A stretch of DNA of 64,000 nt. It comes from Desmodesmus armatus. Taxonomy: Eukaryota > Chlorophyta > Chlorophyceae > Sphaeropleales > Scenedesmaceae. The stretch lies in assembly GCA_007449985.2 (NCBI GenBank), contig VIIQ02000614.1, forward strand, positions 124,001 through 188,000, in the 5' to 3' direction. Each line of letters begins with the position of its first letter. Position 1 is the stretch's first letter. A program made the translations under genes and the position numbers. This document shows positions 51,232-62,700 of this stretch, piece after piece. The notes beneath the pieces are model-generated. The model was not told the origin of the DNA. It saw only the letters and a list, made by a program, of their open reading frames with translations, and searched no databases.

Positions 51232-54200
51232 TTAGTCTTGGGCACCGAACATGGGTGGCCTGATAGACGTCTTGACCGGCCCTGCTCTGTGTGTGATGGC
51301 AGGGTACTGCGTTCCCTGGTCTGGCATAGCTGCATCGTCCGCATCTCGAAGGACGTGGCTGTCGTCGCTGTCAGACTGGTGGTCTGTGGGCATGCCGGAC
51401 AGGAACTTTGCTGCTCCACCACCGGGGCGCCGCTTGGAGTGTTTGAAGCCTTCCATGACAGGCAGCATGTTGCCTGACTTGGAGTGGTAGCGGTAGGTGC
51501 GCGTCATCTGCAGGACGGATCAAGACATCAACACAAGGGGCAAGCAACAAGAGCAAAACGTGTCAGCAACCGGTTTTGGGGGGTATGCAGGGCAGCCCAA
51601 GACGCTGAAATGCTGTCTGTTGAAGCTCAGGTTGATGGTCATGTTGACACCAGCGGCTGTGGCCGCGGCTGCATCACTCAAGCACCACATCGGGCTGGCA
51701 TGACAGCGTCCTCCTCCTGCTGTTGCTTGCTGGCTGCCCATTGGAGGTGCCCTGCTGCGCCTTATGCCATCTATGCTGTCTGCATGGCCTCCCTTCTGAT
51801 GATGCGTTCAGACTGTGATGCCCCCCCCCCCACACACACACACACACATACTCCACACAGCTCAACCGCGGCCACCCGCCTGGACCTTGAATGCCTCTAG
51901 GACGAGTGCCAGTATGCCCATTTTAGTCATACCCCATTTCATCACCTCCATTCAAGTGATTTTCACTTGCAGACATGCTATCAAAACCATAGCTGGCATG
52001 TCAACACCAGGCTGTGGCCACCCACCTGTACTTTGAATGCCTCCAGCACCAGTGCCAGTATGCCCACCAGGCCCACCAGGATGCAGGCGGGCAGCAGCCA
52101 GTGCAGGTATGACTCATCCTTGTAGCCATGGATCAGCAGGGAACCCAGGATGGCATTGCCCATGCCTGCAATGATGGTGATGCGGCCCCAGTTGTGGTGT
52201 AGGACGTTCCAGCAGCCACGACCGCGTGCGTCAGACTTGGGGCGCAGCATGCCCAGCACACCCTGCACACATAAACGATATCCATGCGAGTGGGGATCTT
52301 GCATGAGTGTGTCTGGCTTTATCCAGTCTCAGTGTGACAACTAGATAAGCAACAGTATGCGGGTTAGTCAGCCTGCTGCAGTGAAGTGGCAGCTCGCAAA
52401 ACCAGTGTTGCACACCCCTACAAGACATATTTGAATGTCTTGATGACCGTAATTTTACCAGAAGGATTTGAATTAGCTCCAGCTGACCGTGTTCCAGAAG
52501 AAATGAGAAAAAAAGTTGGTAAATTGTGTTATCAACCATACAGTCCCGTGTGTCGGAAGGGGGACAAATATCTAATCACGCAACCTGAAAATCTCATCAA
52601 GACACGCACCTGGATGAGGGCCATGCCCATGACCCCAACACCAACCCATTTGTGCGGCACGTACAGCTGCTGCCCTGGCACTTCCTTCCAGCCAAAGGCC
52701 AGAATGGCAATGATTACACCACCGATAGCTGCCAACAGGCCCAGGATCTGGGTGATGACATGCACTGGGCCCCAACTCTTGAGCACACGACCCTGCGGCA
52801 CACAACAATCAACAGTAAGCAACAGAACGGGTTGTGCCAAGGCGTGTGTGGCATGGATGGTGGTGTCGGTGTGGGCATTCACCAGCAGCTTTGCTTGTTG
52901 CTGTGGGCAGGAGACACAGCATAGAAGCGCTGACATGTCAAGGCTTGACGGTATCGATCAGCATGTTGGGTGTGCAGCACTGCGAGTGTGAGAAGCCAGC
53001 GTGGACACTACAGGGGGGCTCAGCATGCAGGCTGCAGTGCTGTGCAGGGGTTGAAGTTAGGGTTCCCTAATATTAACCCCTGCACAGGCTGTACCCCCTA
53101 CCCTAAACCCCAACCCTGACGTACCGACAGAGGGTCGCGGCCAAAGATCCACTTGTGCCTCGCCAGCAGGGAGCCCAGTGGCAGCAGGAAGCAGAAGGAG
53201 AGCAGCATCAGCACAGAGTGCAGGAACTGCCACAGCCACCTGTTCTCATTCAGGACGGGGTAGAAGGAGTAGATGGGGTCCTGAACCAGCTTGGGCTGAG
53301 CTGCCTCTGCAGTATCAAACAGACAAAACACACAAGCACAATATGTAAAGGCATGTCAGGCACTAAATAGGGTTGACAGTTGTCAGCATCTTCACATGCA
53401 GCACAAAACACATACAGGCACAGGTCAATAGGTTCACTGCAACTTCTGTGGGCTCTGCCTGAACGTTCCTTCAGGAGCCTAATTACGCCCACAGGCCAAC
53501 AGCACAGGTCAAAACACAGGGCCATGGACATGATTAGTGCAGGAAAGCCATCCTTGCTGACAACCAAGCAACACGTGCTGGCCTCCACTCACCCTTTGCC
53601 TCTGATCTGCTTGTGTCCACACTGCTTGGTGTCAGAGGCACAAAGGTGTTTTTGCTGGGGTCTTCCTCAGCTGCCTGCCCAATGATCTGAGCAGGACGAG
53701 CACGCCCACCTGCAACACCAAAACACACAGCCTGTCGGATTACGACATGATCATCATGACATGCTGGTTGCAACTCATGTGTCAACACAGTCAAACACAC
53801 GCATCAGCACATGATGCTGCTCTACATCTGTCACTGCACCCGACTGTAGCAACAGCATGCCACACTTCCCACCAGCACACGGCTGCTGTCAGTTTGGTGC
53901 TAGCCCCTGGAGCTGATGCAAAACAAGCCCCCCAAACAGCTGCAGCGCAATCCTGCCGGATTGTATCGAAAGACTATTGTTCACACTGCTCAGTCCTTTG
54001 GCAGCCCTGCCACAATGACATGTCATGCCACTGCCTCAAGCCTCAAACCCTTCTACTCACAGGCATCTGATATCATGGCACAGCGGGGTGCACCAGCTGA
54101 GTCCACTGGGATCATGGCACGGGCAAAGCCAAGTGCACTCCTCTTCGCACCAGCACTGGTGACCTTGAAGTCCAGCTTTTGACCTGGCGAGGGCATTAGC

Positions 54201-56097
54201 AGACACACCACCATGTCAGCCTCGACGATGATTTTGCAGTAACAAGCATGACTGCAAGTCAGCTGCTGCTCATCTTGTGATGTTTTGATGTGGTGACTGT
54301 TTTTGAGATGCCATGTGTCAAAAACAAGAGAGCTGGCTTGCGGTGTAGAGGCTGGTGAGTTCTACTTCTCATGCAGCTGGTCCTATGTGGGGCGCTGCAC
54401 TGCCATGATGCTGGGCGCTGCGTACCACAAGTGCTGCTGGCAACGTCCTAAATGGTGGCTGCCTCTTGGCCTGTCTAGGCCCCGCCTGACCGCCAGTGGC
54501 ATATCACACCACTGGCGGTCACACACACCGACTGTCACATACACTGGGAACAAACGGGCACCTCCCTGCCTGCTGCTGTGCTGCTGTGCTGATGCTGCCT
54601 GTGCTGTTGCTGCTGCTGCTGTTGTTGTTGGTATCCTGTGTGACTGCGCACCTGATGCAGCACAGGACACACTCAATATGGTGCTGACACGGGGGGCACG
54701 CGTCCCCTTGGGAGTTACCATTTGGTTCAAGCTGCATGACACAAACACAGCAAAGGCAGCAGTTGAAATCGTCCTTCCCTGTGGTGAACCCACCCCTAGG
54801 TCTTGTTGCTTAGGGCCCTTGCAGGCTAGGCTAGCCTAGCTTACTAAGGCTGCTTTGTGCTAGGGTGCTTATCCCCCAAGGGAATCTTCAAAGTATCATT
54901 ATCTGAGGATTCTGTCATTCCCTCAAGCTCAGGAAGCAGCCTCCACGCAACATGCCGAATTGGCTAAAACATCTGCACTGCTATAGTTATCATGATTTGT
55001 GATGCTGTCCTGACAGAGCAGCTGCTCACCATGACTTGTTTGTTGCGTCCGCCAGGGTACCCATTGACGTGGTGATCAGGGCAAGCCTAGATCCTGGGAA
55101 GGACACCTGCGCAGGAGCAGCGGTGCAATCAACATCACACAGTGCACCCCTGAGCACACCAATGTACCAACAACCTCTACTCTGTGCACTTGCTGCTGGT
55201 TAAGTCAATGCTTGCAGGTGCAGCTGAGAGCTGGTTCCTGCACCATTCACTGCCGTGCTGTGCAGCGCTGTGCTGTGCTGTGCTGGTGAGCTGGACAGTC
55301 CGCATCCTGCTGATAACTGCCCTTCCTGCAAGAGCGCTGTCCGAAGGGCATCCCCTGCATGCACTGCAAATGTGAGCGCAGCTGCAGTTCTAGCTGCCGT
55401 CGATATGCTGACCCACCGTGACATCATAGTCCCCTCCAGGGCACAGCACCTGGGCAGGCTTGCCACGCTGAGTCACTAGGATGGTCACGTTTCTGTGACA
55501 CACAAGAGTCAACAGGCACATAAGACGATGTACTTCAAGTACAGTACTTGACTGATGGTGGCGTCCATGAGGAACCTCTCATCCAAACTTATGTGCAAGT
55601 GCTGCTGCTCAGATCTTGCTATTCAGTGTCAGGTCAAATTAAGACAGCTTCACAGGTTTTATTCGTGTGTGTTGCAGGCAGTGCATGTGCAGGATCTACA
55701 TCAGCACGTGTGTCATGCTGCTGTGTACGGTGGGGTTGCACGCAGTTGCTGTGAAAGCACTCACGTGTCCATCACGAGCCTCTGGTGGCTACCATAGCGC
55801 TGAAATGTGCTGGGGTGATCTATGCAGCTGGTGTGGGCATGCCTGGCCGTGAACAGCTCCGGATATGCTTGACAGCCTGTGACAGCAGGTGGATCAGTCA
55901 CCACATGGCAGCCCCATCGCACAGCGGGTACTTCTTCACAAAGCACGTAAGCACACATGTTTCCGTAAAATAAAGCTCGCAGCTGCTGGCTGGGACGCTC
56001 GAGCGTACACTGAAAGACCACTCGCGCTCCCACCTGTAAGTATGCACACCAGCACCAGCAAGACGACTCCAGCACGCAGCTGACTTTTGTTCATCAT
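51232..56097 (-). CDS. Reeler-cytochrome b561 transmembrane protein
   Basis: Eleven exons, all phases consistent, 508 aa: 56097-56034, 55876-55765, 55492-55417, 55106-55030, 54731-54652, 54183-54061, 53709-53593, 53306-53125, 52792-52610, 52262-52026, 51507-51232. It starts [20 protein letters not shown], a signal peptide. The outer part resembles a Reeler domain ([54 protein letters not shown]). Helices follow with His positions typical of the di-haem cytochrome b561 core: [36 protein letters not shown] and [13 protein letters not shown]. Related proteins (ferric-chelate reductase 1 type) move electrons across membranes, often from ascorbate to ferric iron. The DOMON domain usually found between Reeler and b561 is not apparent. 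The cytosolic tail ([17 protein letters not shown] onward) is polar. Function is inferred from family. Confidence 0.88.
51871..51925 (-). repeat. Intronic copy of b561 exon 10's 3' end (exon echo 5)
   Basis: gccacccgcctggaccttga and the following atgcctctaggacgagtgcc repeat 52018-52070 (the end of exon 10 plus donor, on the minus strand) with several changes. The offset is about 147 bp, in the intron 51508-52025. Confidence 0.85.
52431..52546 (+). pseudogene. petA: Chloroplast petA (cytochrome f) fragment inserted in the nucleus
   Basis: An AT-rich stretch on the plus strand, inside intron 52263-52609 of the minus-strand b561 gene. It reads in one frame [20 protein letters not shown], continuing [10 protein letters not shown]...YQPYSP. 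This is the conserved [15 protein letters not shown] region of cytochrome f, encoded by the plastid gene petA, and its codon use (A/T-ending codons) is plastid-like and unlike the neighbouring exons. Similarity stops after YSP and is unclear before about 52431, so only about 39 codons are present. It is a nuclear plastid DNA insertion (NUPT) with no function expected. Confidence 0.88.
53041..53087. repeat. Hairpin with telomere-like core
   Basis: tgtgcaggggtt pairs with aacccctgcaca, and inside it ttaggg pairs with ccctaa. Imperfect inverted repeat in the intron 52793-53124 of the b561 gene. Confidence 0.7.
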
Positions 56098-56825
56098 TGC
56101 AACGATCTCCAGTGCTGTCAGACAGTCCAGATCATCAAGCACTGCGTGAAGCTGGCTGCGGGTGAGTCCACCTTGGCACGAGTGAGCAGCTGTAGGGCCT
56201 GAGATTGCTGGAATTCGACAGTTTAGGCAACGCAATGTGGCCCTGGGCCACCGCTTCCGAGCTTTGCTCAAAAACCGCACTGAACCGCACTGACCGCAAG
56301 AACTCCCCCCAGCTTCGCACCTAGGAGGTTGTGCTTCGGTCGCCATTTCATCAGGAGTCATTGGGCCACAGAAGCCCAAGCATCATGCTCAAACGCTGTG
56401 ATACAGGCATGATGGCACTGCAACTCCCACCCCACACATGTTGTACAACTCGTCCCACCGGCACGATCTGAGGGGTGCTTAAGGCAGTACGGCAAGTGGC
56501 CACCCACAATCATTTCTGCTCAATTTGCTTGCTGGAACTTCCACATTGGTAACCCCCTGCCCCCATCCACCCCCCAGCCGCAGCTTGCACTACTTGCCAA
56601 GCCAGCCAGCCAGCTAGCCATCCAGGCAGCCAGCCAAGCCAAGTCCAGCCAAGTAGGGTGCTGACCACTAAGCACACCTCAACGAGGCAATTACTTGGCT
56701 GGCTGCACATACATGTCGTAACCCTGGCACCACAATTTTGGCGTCGTCAACGAAGCCTGTGCCTTGCTCATGATCATCACTGATGGCTGTGCAGGTCAGC
56801 ACATGCACCAGCTACCAACAAACTG
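56098..56825. other. Upstream of Reeler-b561 gene; no gene identified
   Basis: Probable 5' flank of the minus-strand b561 gene, then the 3' flank of the DTW-domain gene. About 56560-56650 is rich in agcca/gccag repeats. No promoter motif was recognised. Confidence 0.4.
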
Positions 56826-58905
56826 TTACAAGCGCTCCTCTTCACTCCCTTCCTCAAGCGACAACGCAGCAATCCCATTATACACAGGCGCCACGTGTTT
56901 CTGGCGCCTCATTGCATCAACCTTCAGCACCAAGTTGTGCAGCAGCCCAGCATACATGTTCTCATCCCCCTCTAGTGCTAGCAGCGCAGCAGCAACAGCC
57001 TCTAAAGTACTCACACGGCCATTCTCTGCTGCCTTCCCGTGGTACTTCCGCACCCCCCTAAACAGCGACACACGCTCCCCAGGGGCTGGCACATGCTTGG
57101 GACCTTTGCTGCTGCTGCTGCTGCTGCTACTGCCGGCCGGGAGGCCCCTGTCACTATCATTATTGACAACAGGCCTTCCGCTGCCTGGGTAGCTTGGACC
57201 AGGGCCACCTGGGCCATCAGCACAGGCTGCTGCTGCTGCTGCTGCACTGACAGAGTCTCTGCTGCTGCTATGAGGCTGTGACTGGCTCTGCTGTATGCTG
57301 CTGCTTCTAGGTGTGCCTGTGCTGGTGCTCACCACCCCTGCCTGCTGTATACTGCTGCTGCTTGCGCTGGGGCTGCCAGGGGCATGGGTGCTGCTGCTGC
57401 TGCCAGTCACACCTGCCTGCTGTATGCTATCCTGTGGGTGTGCATACTGCTGCTGCAGCTCACTCCCAACAGCCGCCAGGTGGTGTAGCTGTGGCAGCGC
57501 AAGGTCCGGCGGCAACCGCACCGTCAACAAACCTGCACACATAGCACACCAAACATACATGTCAACGGAAGATAGAGATAGAACATGAAGGTCTGCCCAT
57601 GCACGCGATTCGCGTCGAACAACCGCGCACCTGCGTCTCTGGGAAAACAAACACCGGCTGTAAGACCAATGAGGGCCACGTGACAGCCATAGGGGGAGGG
57701 GTTCTGCAGTCCTTGTACTTCTATGAGCAAAAATGTGCCAGGTAGGGACATGTGTGCACAACTGACTCCTCTCCCTCGAGCCCCTCAAGCTCTGCGTTCC
57801 ATGAACTTATCTGCGCGACAACATGACCGACTAGGCACATGTGTGGGCAACTGAATCCTTTAACTCCATCACCTAGCCCCTCAGCCTCTCACCCTCTGGG
57901 TACTTCCTCCGCATCTTGACAGCACAGCCCCATGTTGCGTCTATAGCCACGAGTGCAATGCGGCCGTTGCTGCGCTGTGCTGCCAGCTCCTGCAGCTGCT
58001 GCGGCTCCAGTGCATCGTCACCGGGCCACAGCAGCGCAGTGGTGTAGCCTGGGTCTGACAGCAGCGCGGCCAGCTGCTGGTCATGAGGGGCGTGGCCACG
58101 CAGCAGCAGCTGGCAGCCTGACAGACTGCTGGCACACAGGCAGCCGGTGTTGGACCCTGCGCACCCCGGGGGGGGGGGGGGAGAGGGGGAGGGGGGCGAG
58201 AGGGGGGGAGGGGGGAGAGGGGGCATCAGCAGTAACATATCAGGGTTGCTGGTGCTGGTGCTGGTGCTGGTGCTGGTGCTGGGTACTAGTGTGTGAAAAG
58301 ACAGCAGGGTCCCGGCCGTTGTTGTGAAGACTCACCCCCGAACAGAAGAGCTAGAGGTTGGCAATGACGGTTACTCGTGCTGAAGAACCAGCCGCACAGT
58401 GATGGCCCTGCCAACAGCAGCAGCGCAGCTTCTTGCGCTGCAGGCGGCACATGCACCCAACCACTGTGATGTATGCAAAGTGAACGATACGTCAAGGCTT
58501 ACTCATCCTTTCACACAACACAACTGCTGGATATCATACAGATATGCTGCAAACTGATAGATATTGCTTGTGTCCCGCTGCTGCTAGCCCTCACCTCTGC
58601 CCCACTCATCTTGGTGGAGGTGAATCACCACCTTCGTTGCTGGTCGAGCCTTACGCAGCTGACCACACACACAGTGCCCCGGCAGCAGCCAGCAGCTACT
58701 GCACTGGTAGGGCAACCGGCCGTGCTTGTGGATATAGGCACAACGAGCACGCTGCTTCTCTTGGCCTGTGACGTCTGGACGCGCCAGGTATTCTGTGAGC
58801 GCCAAGCGTGCGGTCACACGGGCTTCTTTCAGAGCCGCAAGCTCCTGAATGCTGGAGACACCCAGCTCCTGCAACTGATTCGAAGTCACACCGCTGCCGT
58901 CCCAC
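56826..58905 (-). CDS. tRNA-uridine aminocarboxypropyltransferase (DTW domain), 5' incomplete
   Basis: Exons 58905-58595, 58156-57893 and 57532-56826 (TAA), phases consistent; about 425 residues from the first located exon. The upstream exon with the start was not found. The Cys cluster CSSCWLLPGHCVC is followed by HLHQDEWGR|GSNTG, formed across the splice and matching the family's H-x-x-E-W-x-R-x-S/T-N-T-G. LLWPGDDA and the signature AIDATWGCAVKM follow (DATW where most members have DGTW). A Ser/Gln/Ala-rich insert comes next, then VSTLEAVAAALLALEG near the C-terminus. DTW proteins (bacterial TapT, human DTWD1/2) transfer the aminocarboxypropyl group of S-adenosylmethionine to uridine to make acp3U in tRNA. 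The low-complexity insert of over 100 residues before the C-terminal block is lineage-specific. The intron 57894-58... borders poly-C/G and hexanucleotide repeats. Confidence 0.82.
58169..58283. repeat. Poly-G-rich tract and (GGTGCT)n hexanucleotide
   Basis: 58169-58222 is almost pure G with scattered a and c. 58248-58283 is five to six units of ggtgct. Both lie at the acceptor side of an intron of the DTW-domain gene (C-rich on its coding strand). Confidence 0.85.
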
Positions 58906-59747
58906 CTGCAGTGATGTGGAGAAGAGTGTAAGAACGGTTTGGAAGAGTGAGGTGGGCTTGCTGGGCACAGGAGGCTACTTGTGCTGGTGCCCCCCCCCCC
59001 CCCCGGCAGTGCTGCTGCTCACTGCTTGGTTCTCCAGGCGTTCTTTGGGTGGGCCATCATCTGACCAGTGCACTAAAAAGTCTGTTGTCAAGCTATTGCT
59101 GGCGAACTGAGTTGAAGAATCAGAGAACAGAAGGTACAACTAGCAGTAGCAGCAGCAGTAGCAGCGACAAGCAGCAGGACAGCGAAAAATTGGCCTGAAA
59201 AGTTGTGCCGTTAGCTCTGGTGCGGTATCAGAATTCATTGAAGCTTGTTTCCGAACACTACAAAAGTGGCAGGTTGGTAGATCACGATGTCACTACCGGT
59301 CAGTGGGGAGTTGTGAACCGCAGGACTTGTGACGCATAACTGGACCCTGTGTGACTTTTTGATTTTACAGTCTGGTCACTGACGACGCACAGCTTCACAC
59401 GTGGGACAGGATGCTGGGACCTCATATGGCCCCAGGCAGGGGGGCCTCACAAGGAGGTCATACACGTCAAGGACGTGCACACAGCCAAGCCAAGGTACAA
59501 AGAGATGTGATACATAACCCACACAAGCCATCTGACTGATCCAGGCCAGCTGACGGGTCCTGCCTGAGGTGTTGCCAGTCACACCCGCTCAAACCACTCA
59601 CACCATCCTTGCTTGCCATGGAAGTTTGTGGCAAGTTCGGCTGCAGATCCCTTGTCAACAGCTCACAGTATACCCCCTTCCCGCCTCTGTTTCACGCCTT
59701 GTGTTGTTCTGTCACGCACCTTTTTGCAATGTTCAGCCCTTCTGCAG
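58906..59747. promoter_or_regulatory. Region between divergent DTW and cyclase-like genes
   Basis: It should hold the missing first exon of the minus-strand DTW gene, the first exon of the plus-strand cyclase-like gene, and their promoters. The frame of the 59748 exon stays open back to 59569 without an ATG. No motif was identified. Confidence 0.35.
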
Positions 59748-62700
59748 GCTCCACCACAGGAGCACCTCTGTGACAGTGCACGCAGCAACCAGCAGCAGCA
59801 ATGCCGCAGGCAGTAGCAGCAGCAGTAGCTTGGTATTAGCTGAGCCCAGCCTGACTCGCCGCATGTTTGAGGCTATTGATGCTCGTAAAGGGTCAGGCCC
59901 TGCGGGGTCTGTGCAGGCTGGTGGTGCTGGTGGTCGCACCACACTGCAGGCCCTGCTGGCTGCTGACCAGGCCTGGTACAACATGAGGCACATGCAGGTG
60001 GGGGGGGGGGGGGGAGGGGGAAAGGGAGGGGGAAAGGGAGGGGGAAGGGAGGGGAGGAGGTTGGGGGGAGTTGGGGGGCGGGGGGGGAGGGGGCAGACAA
60101 AGCAGCTGGCTTGCTAGCTGGCTGACACTGCAGCTGCAGCAAACAGCAGCTGGCATCTGTCAAGGTGCGTGGTGTGAGGCTGGGGGGGCTGAGTGGTCTG
60201 GGCCCTTTCTTCTGGGTTGTCAGTTGTTGCGACGGTTGTGCCAAATGGGGCAATAAGAGCACTTCGGGGGGGGGGGGGGGGCGTATGAAATCCACATGCT
60301 GCAGGTGTTGTTTGTCACCAGTCATTCAGCAGGTGCCTCTTATCATCTATTGCCTGGCAGCCACGCACCTGCAAGAGAGCAGTTGTGTCCAAAGCGCCCA
60401 CTAAGCCCAGGAAGACATATTACATGTGCCTGTACATGTGCTGCTGCTGTTGTCCTGCCGCGCAGATCGGCGCTGCTGCTGGCCCTGCCCCAACATTTGT
60501 CAAGGACCACCCCCGCCAGCGTGTCACAGACAACCCCAACCTCAGCGCAGGCAGCAGCAGCAGCAGCAGCAGCAGCAGCGGCAGGGGCCAGGCCTGCATG
60601 TACGATGTTGTTGTAGCTGGTGGCACGCTGGGTGTGTTTGTTGCTGTGGCGCTGGCCCAGCGGGGTGTGAGGGTGGCGGTGCTGGAGCGAGGGAAGCTGG
60701 CGGGGCGCACCCAGGAGTGGAACATCAGCAGAAAGGAACTGATGGAGCTGGTGGAGGTGAGGGGGGAAAAGCATGCCAGCGCTGCATCATGGATGCCTTT
60801 TCAATGGAATGGGTTTTGTTTTCCGCCAGGCAATTCTCGGCAGATTGATGAATTGGCCGTGCTGTCCACTCAATTGGTATCATGACCTGGCCTCAATGCC
60901 GTCTGTATGTCACCTGGTTGCGTGCACCGCTCTGTTGTCTGGCTGTTGCTTTGCTGCTCCTGCAGCTAGGGTTGTTGACAGAAGCTGAGGCTGACAGTGT
61001 CATTGCCCTGGAGTTCAACCCTGTGAGGGTGGGCTTCCATGGAGGGGCGGGTGAGTGTGTCTTCACTCAAGGTCCTACAGGCTGTCAGTGGTACTGGTGC
61101 GCTCCTGTGCATACGGGCGGCTGCTGACACTGAGATTTCCACAGACACTGTCGATTGTTGGCACTGGAGCTTACTCATGGGATGTGCTGTCACAGCACAC
61201 AGTGTGTGCAGAAATGCTAATATTTTCCTCAGAGTCTTACAGTTTCTTGGACGGGTGTCTGCCGTGCTGTGCTGTGCAGATGTGTGGACGAAGGATGTGC
61301 TGAACCTAGGTGTGAAGCCAGACAAGCTTGTCAGCCTGGTGAGAGACTGCCTACAACCGCAGCAGCAGCAGCAGCAGCAAAACCCACAACCTGTCGGGAC
61401 ATGATGATGCCTTCTGGCAGCGCCTGACAAACAGTATTTGACTGGCCACATGCCTATTCCCCTTGACGTTGACAGTCCTGCAACAGGAGTTGTATACTCA
61501 CAACACAATGGTCTGATCAGTGGTACCCACACAAACACCACACACGCTTCTTGCCCCCCCCCCCCACCACCACACCCCTGCAGATGCGCAGCAAGCTAGA
61601 GGCGTCAGGCGGCAAGGTCCTTGACGAGGTGACCCTCTCCAGCGTGGACGTCTACAGCGACGGGGTGGCACTCACCATCAGCGGACAAACAGCTGCAGGG
61701 GGGGCAGCAGTGGACGCTGCCGCTGCGGCCGCTGCTGGTGCTGCTGCTGGTGGTGCTGCTGGCAGCAGTGGGGGTCTGTCTCAGGGGCCGCGTGTGCAGT
61801 ACATCAGTGTTGTGACAACGCGGCTGCTGCTGGACTGCATGGGCCATGCTAGCCCTGTGGTGCGGCAGCTCAGGTGGGTGACATGTCACACTTTTTTTGG
61901 TGTTTAAGGGGGGGGGCGCCCCAATGGCTGGCCAGGCACAACTCAGTTGAGTCACAGACATTGCAACCAACTGTACGTTTGTACTTCATGCATGATGCTC
62001 CTTCCTGAATCCTTTGTGAGCGCAGCGCAATGAGTGCAAAGTGTTGGGGGTGTTGGGGTGCCTCAAGACCTGCCATGTCCACCAGGCTCCAACCAAAAAG
62101 GGAGCAGAGGATGAGGACACGCTCTGCCACAACATGCCAACTAGTCAGCACAGTGTTGCTACTGTAGTGCCTAGGGCATCTCGGTATCCCTGCCTGGGCT
62201 TGAGTGGCTTGTTCACTGGCTGTCCTGATTGATGGATACTGTCCTGCCTGTATTGTTGTGTGGGATGCATTGTGTGGCCAGGTGGGGCCAGAAACCCGAC
62301 GGGGTGTGCTTGGTGGTGGGTGGCTGTGCGCGGGGCTTCGACCCTGCCACCAACACAACAGGTGCGCCAACAAAGGCTTTGTCCCAGGCCCCTTTCATGA
62401 TCATGTCATGCATGAATTCAGGGGTTCGCATCGCATGGCGTTCACCTGTGCAAGTCTGCTTTGGGGCTGCTGACTGGTGCTCCCAGTGGCCTGTATAACA
62501 TGCCGTTGCTGTCACTATTCTGTCACCCTGTTTTTTCTGGAGAGTGAGGGAGTTTCTGGAGAATCCTTCACTTTCCCCGATTGCCCAGTTGCACTTCACC
62601 GTTTGCCATTGTCTTCTGTTTTGCTGTTGTCCCTTCCTTGTTTGCTGCACAGCTGACGTCATCTACACAAACAGCGACATGCAGCCGCCGGGAGCAGCAG

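Noticed and set aside
55250..55380. Short open stretches between Reeler exons as extra exons
   Set aside because: Exons 55492-55417 and 55106-55030 already join in phase without them.
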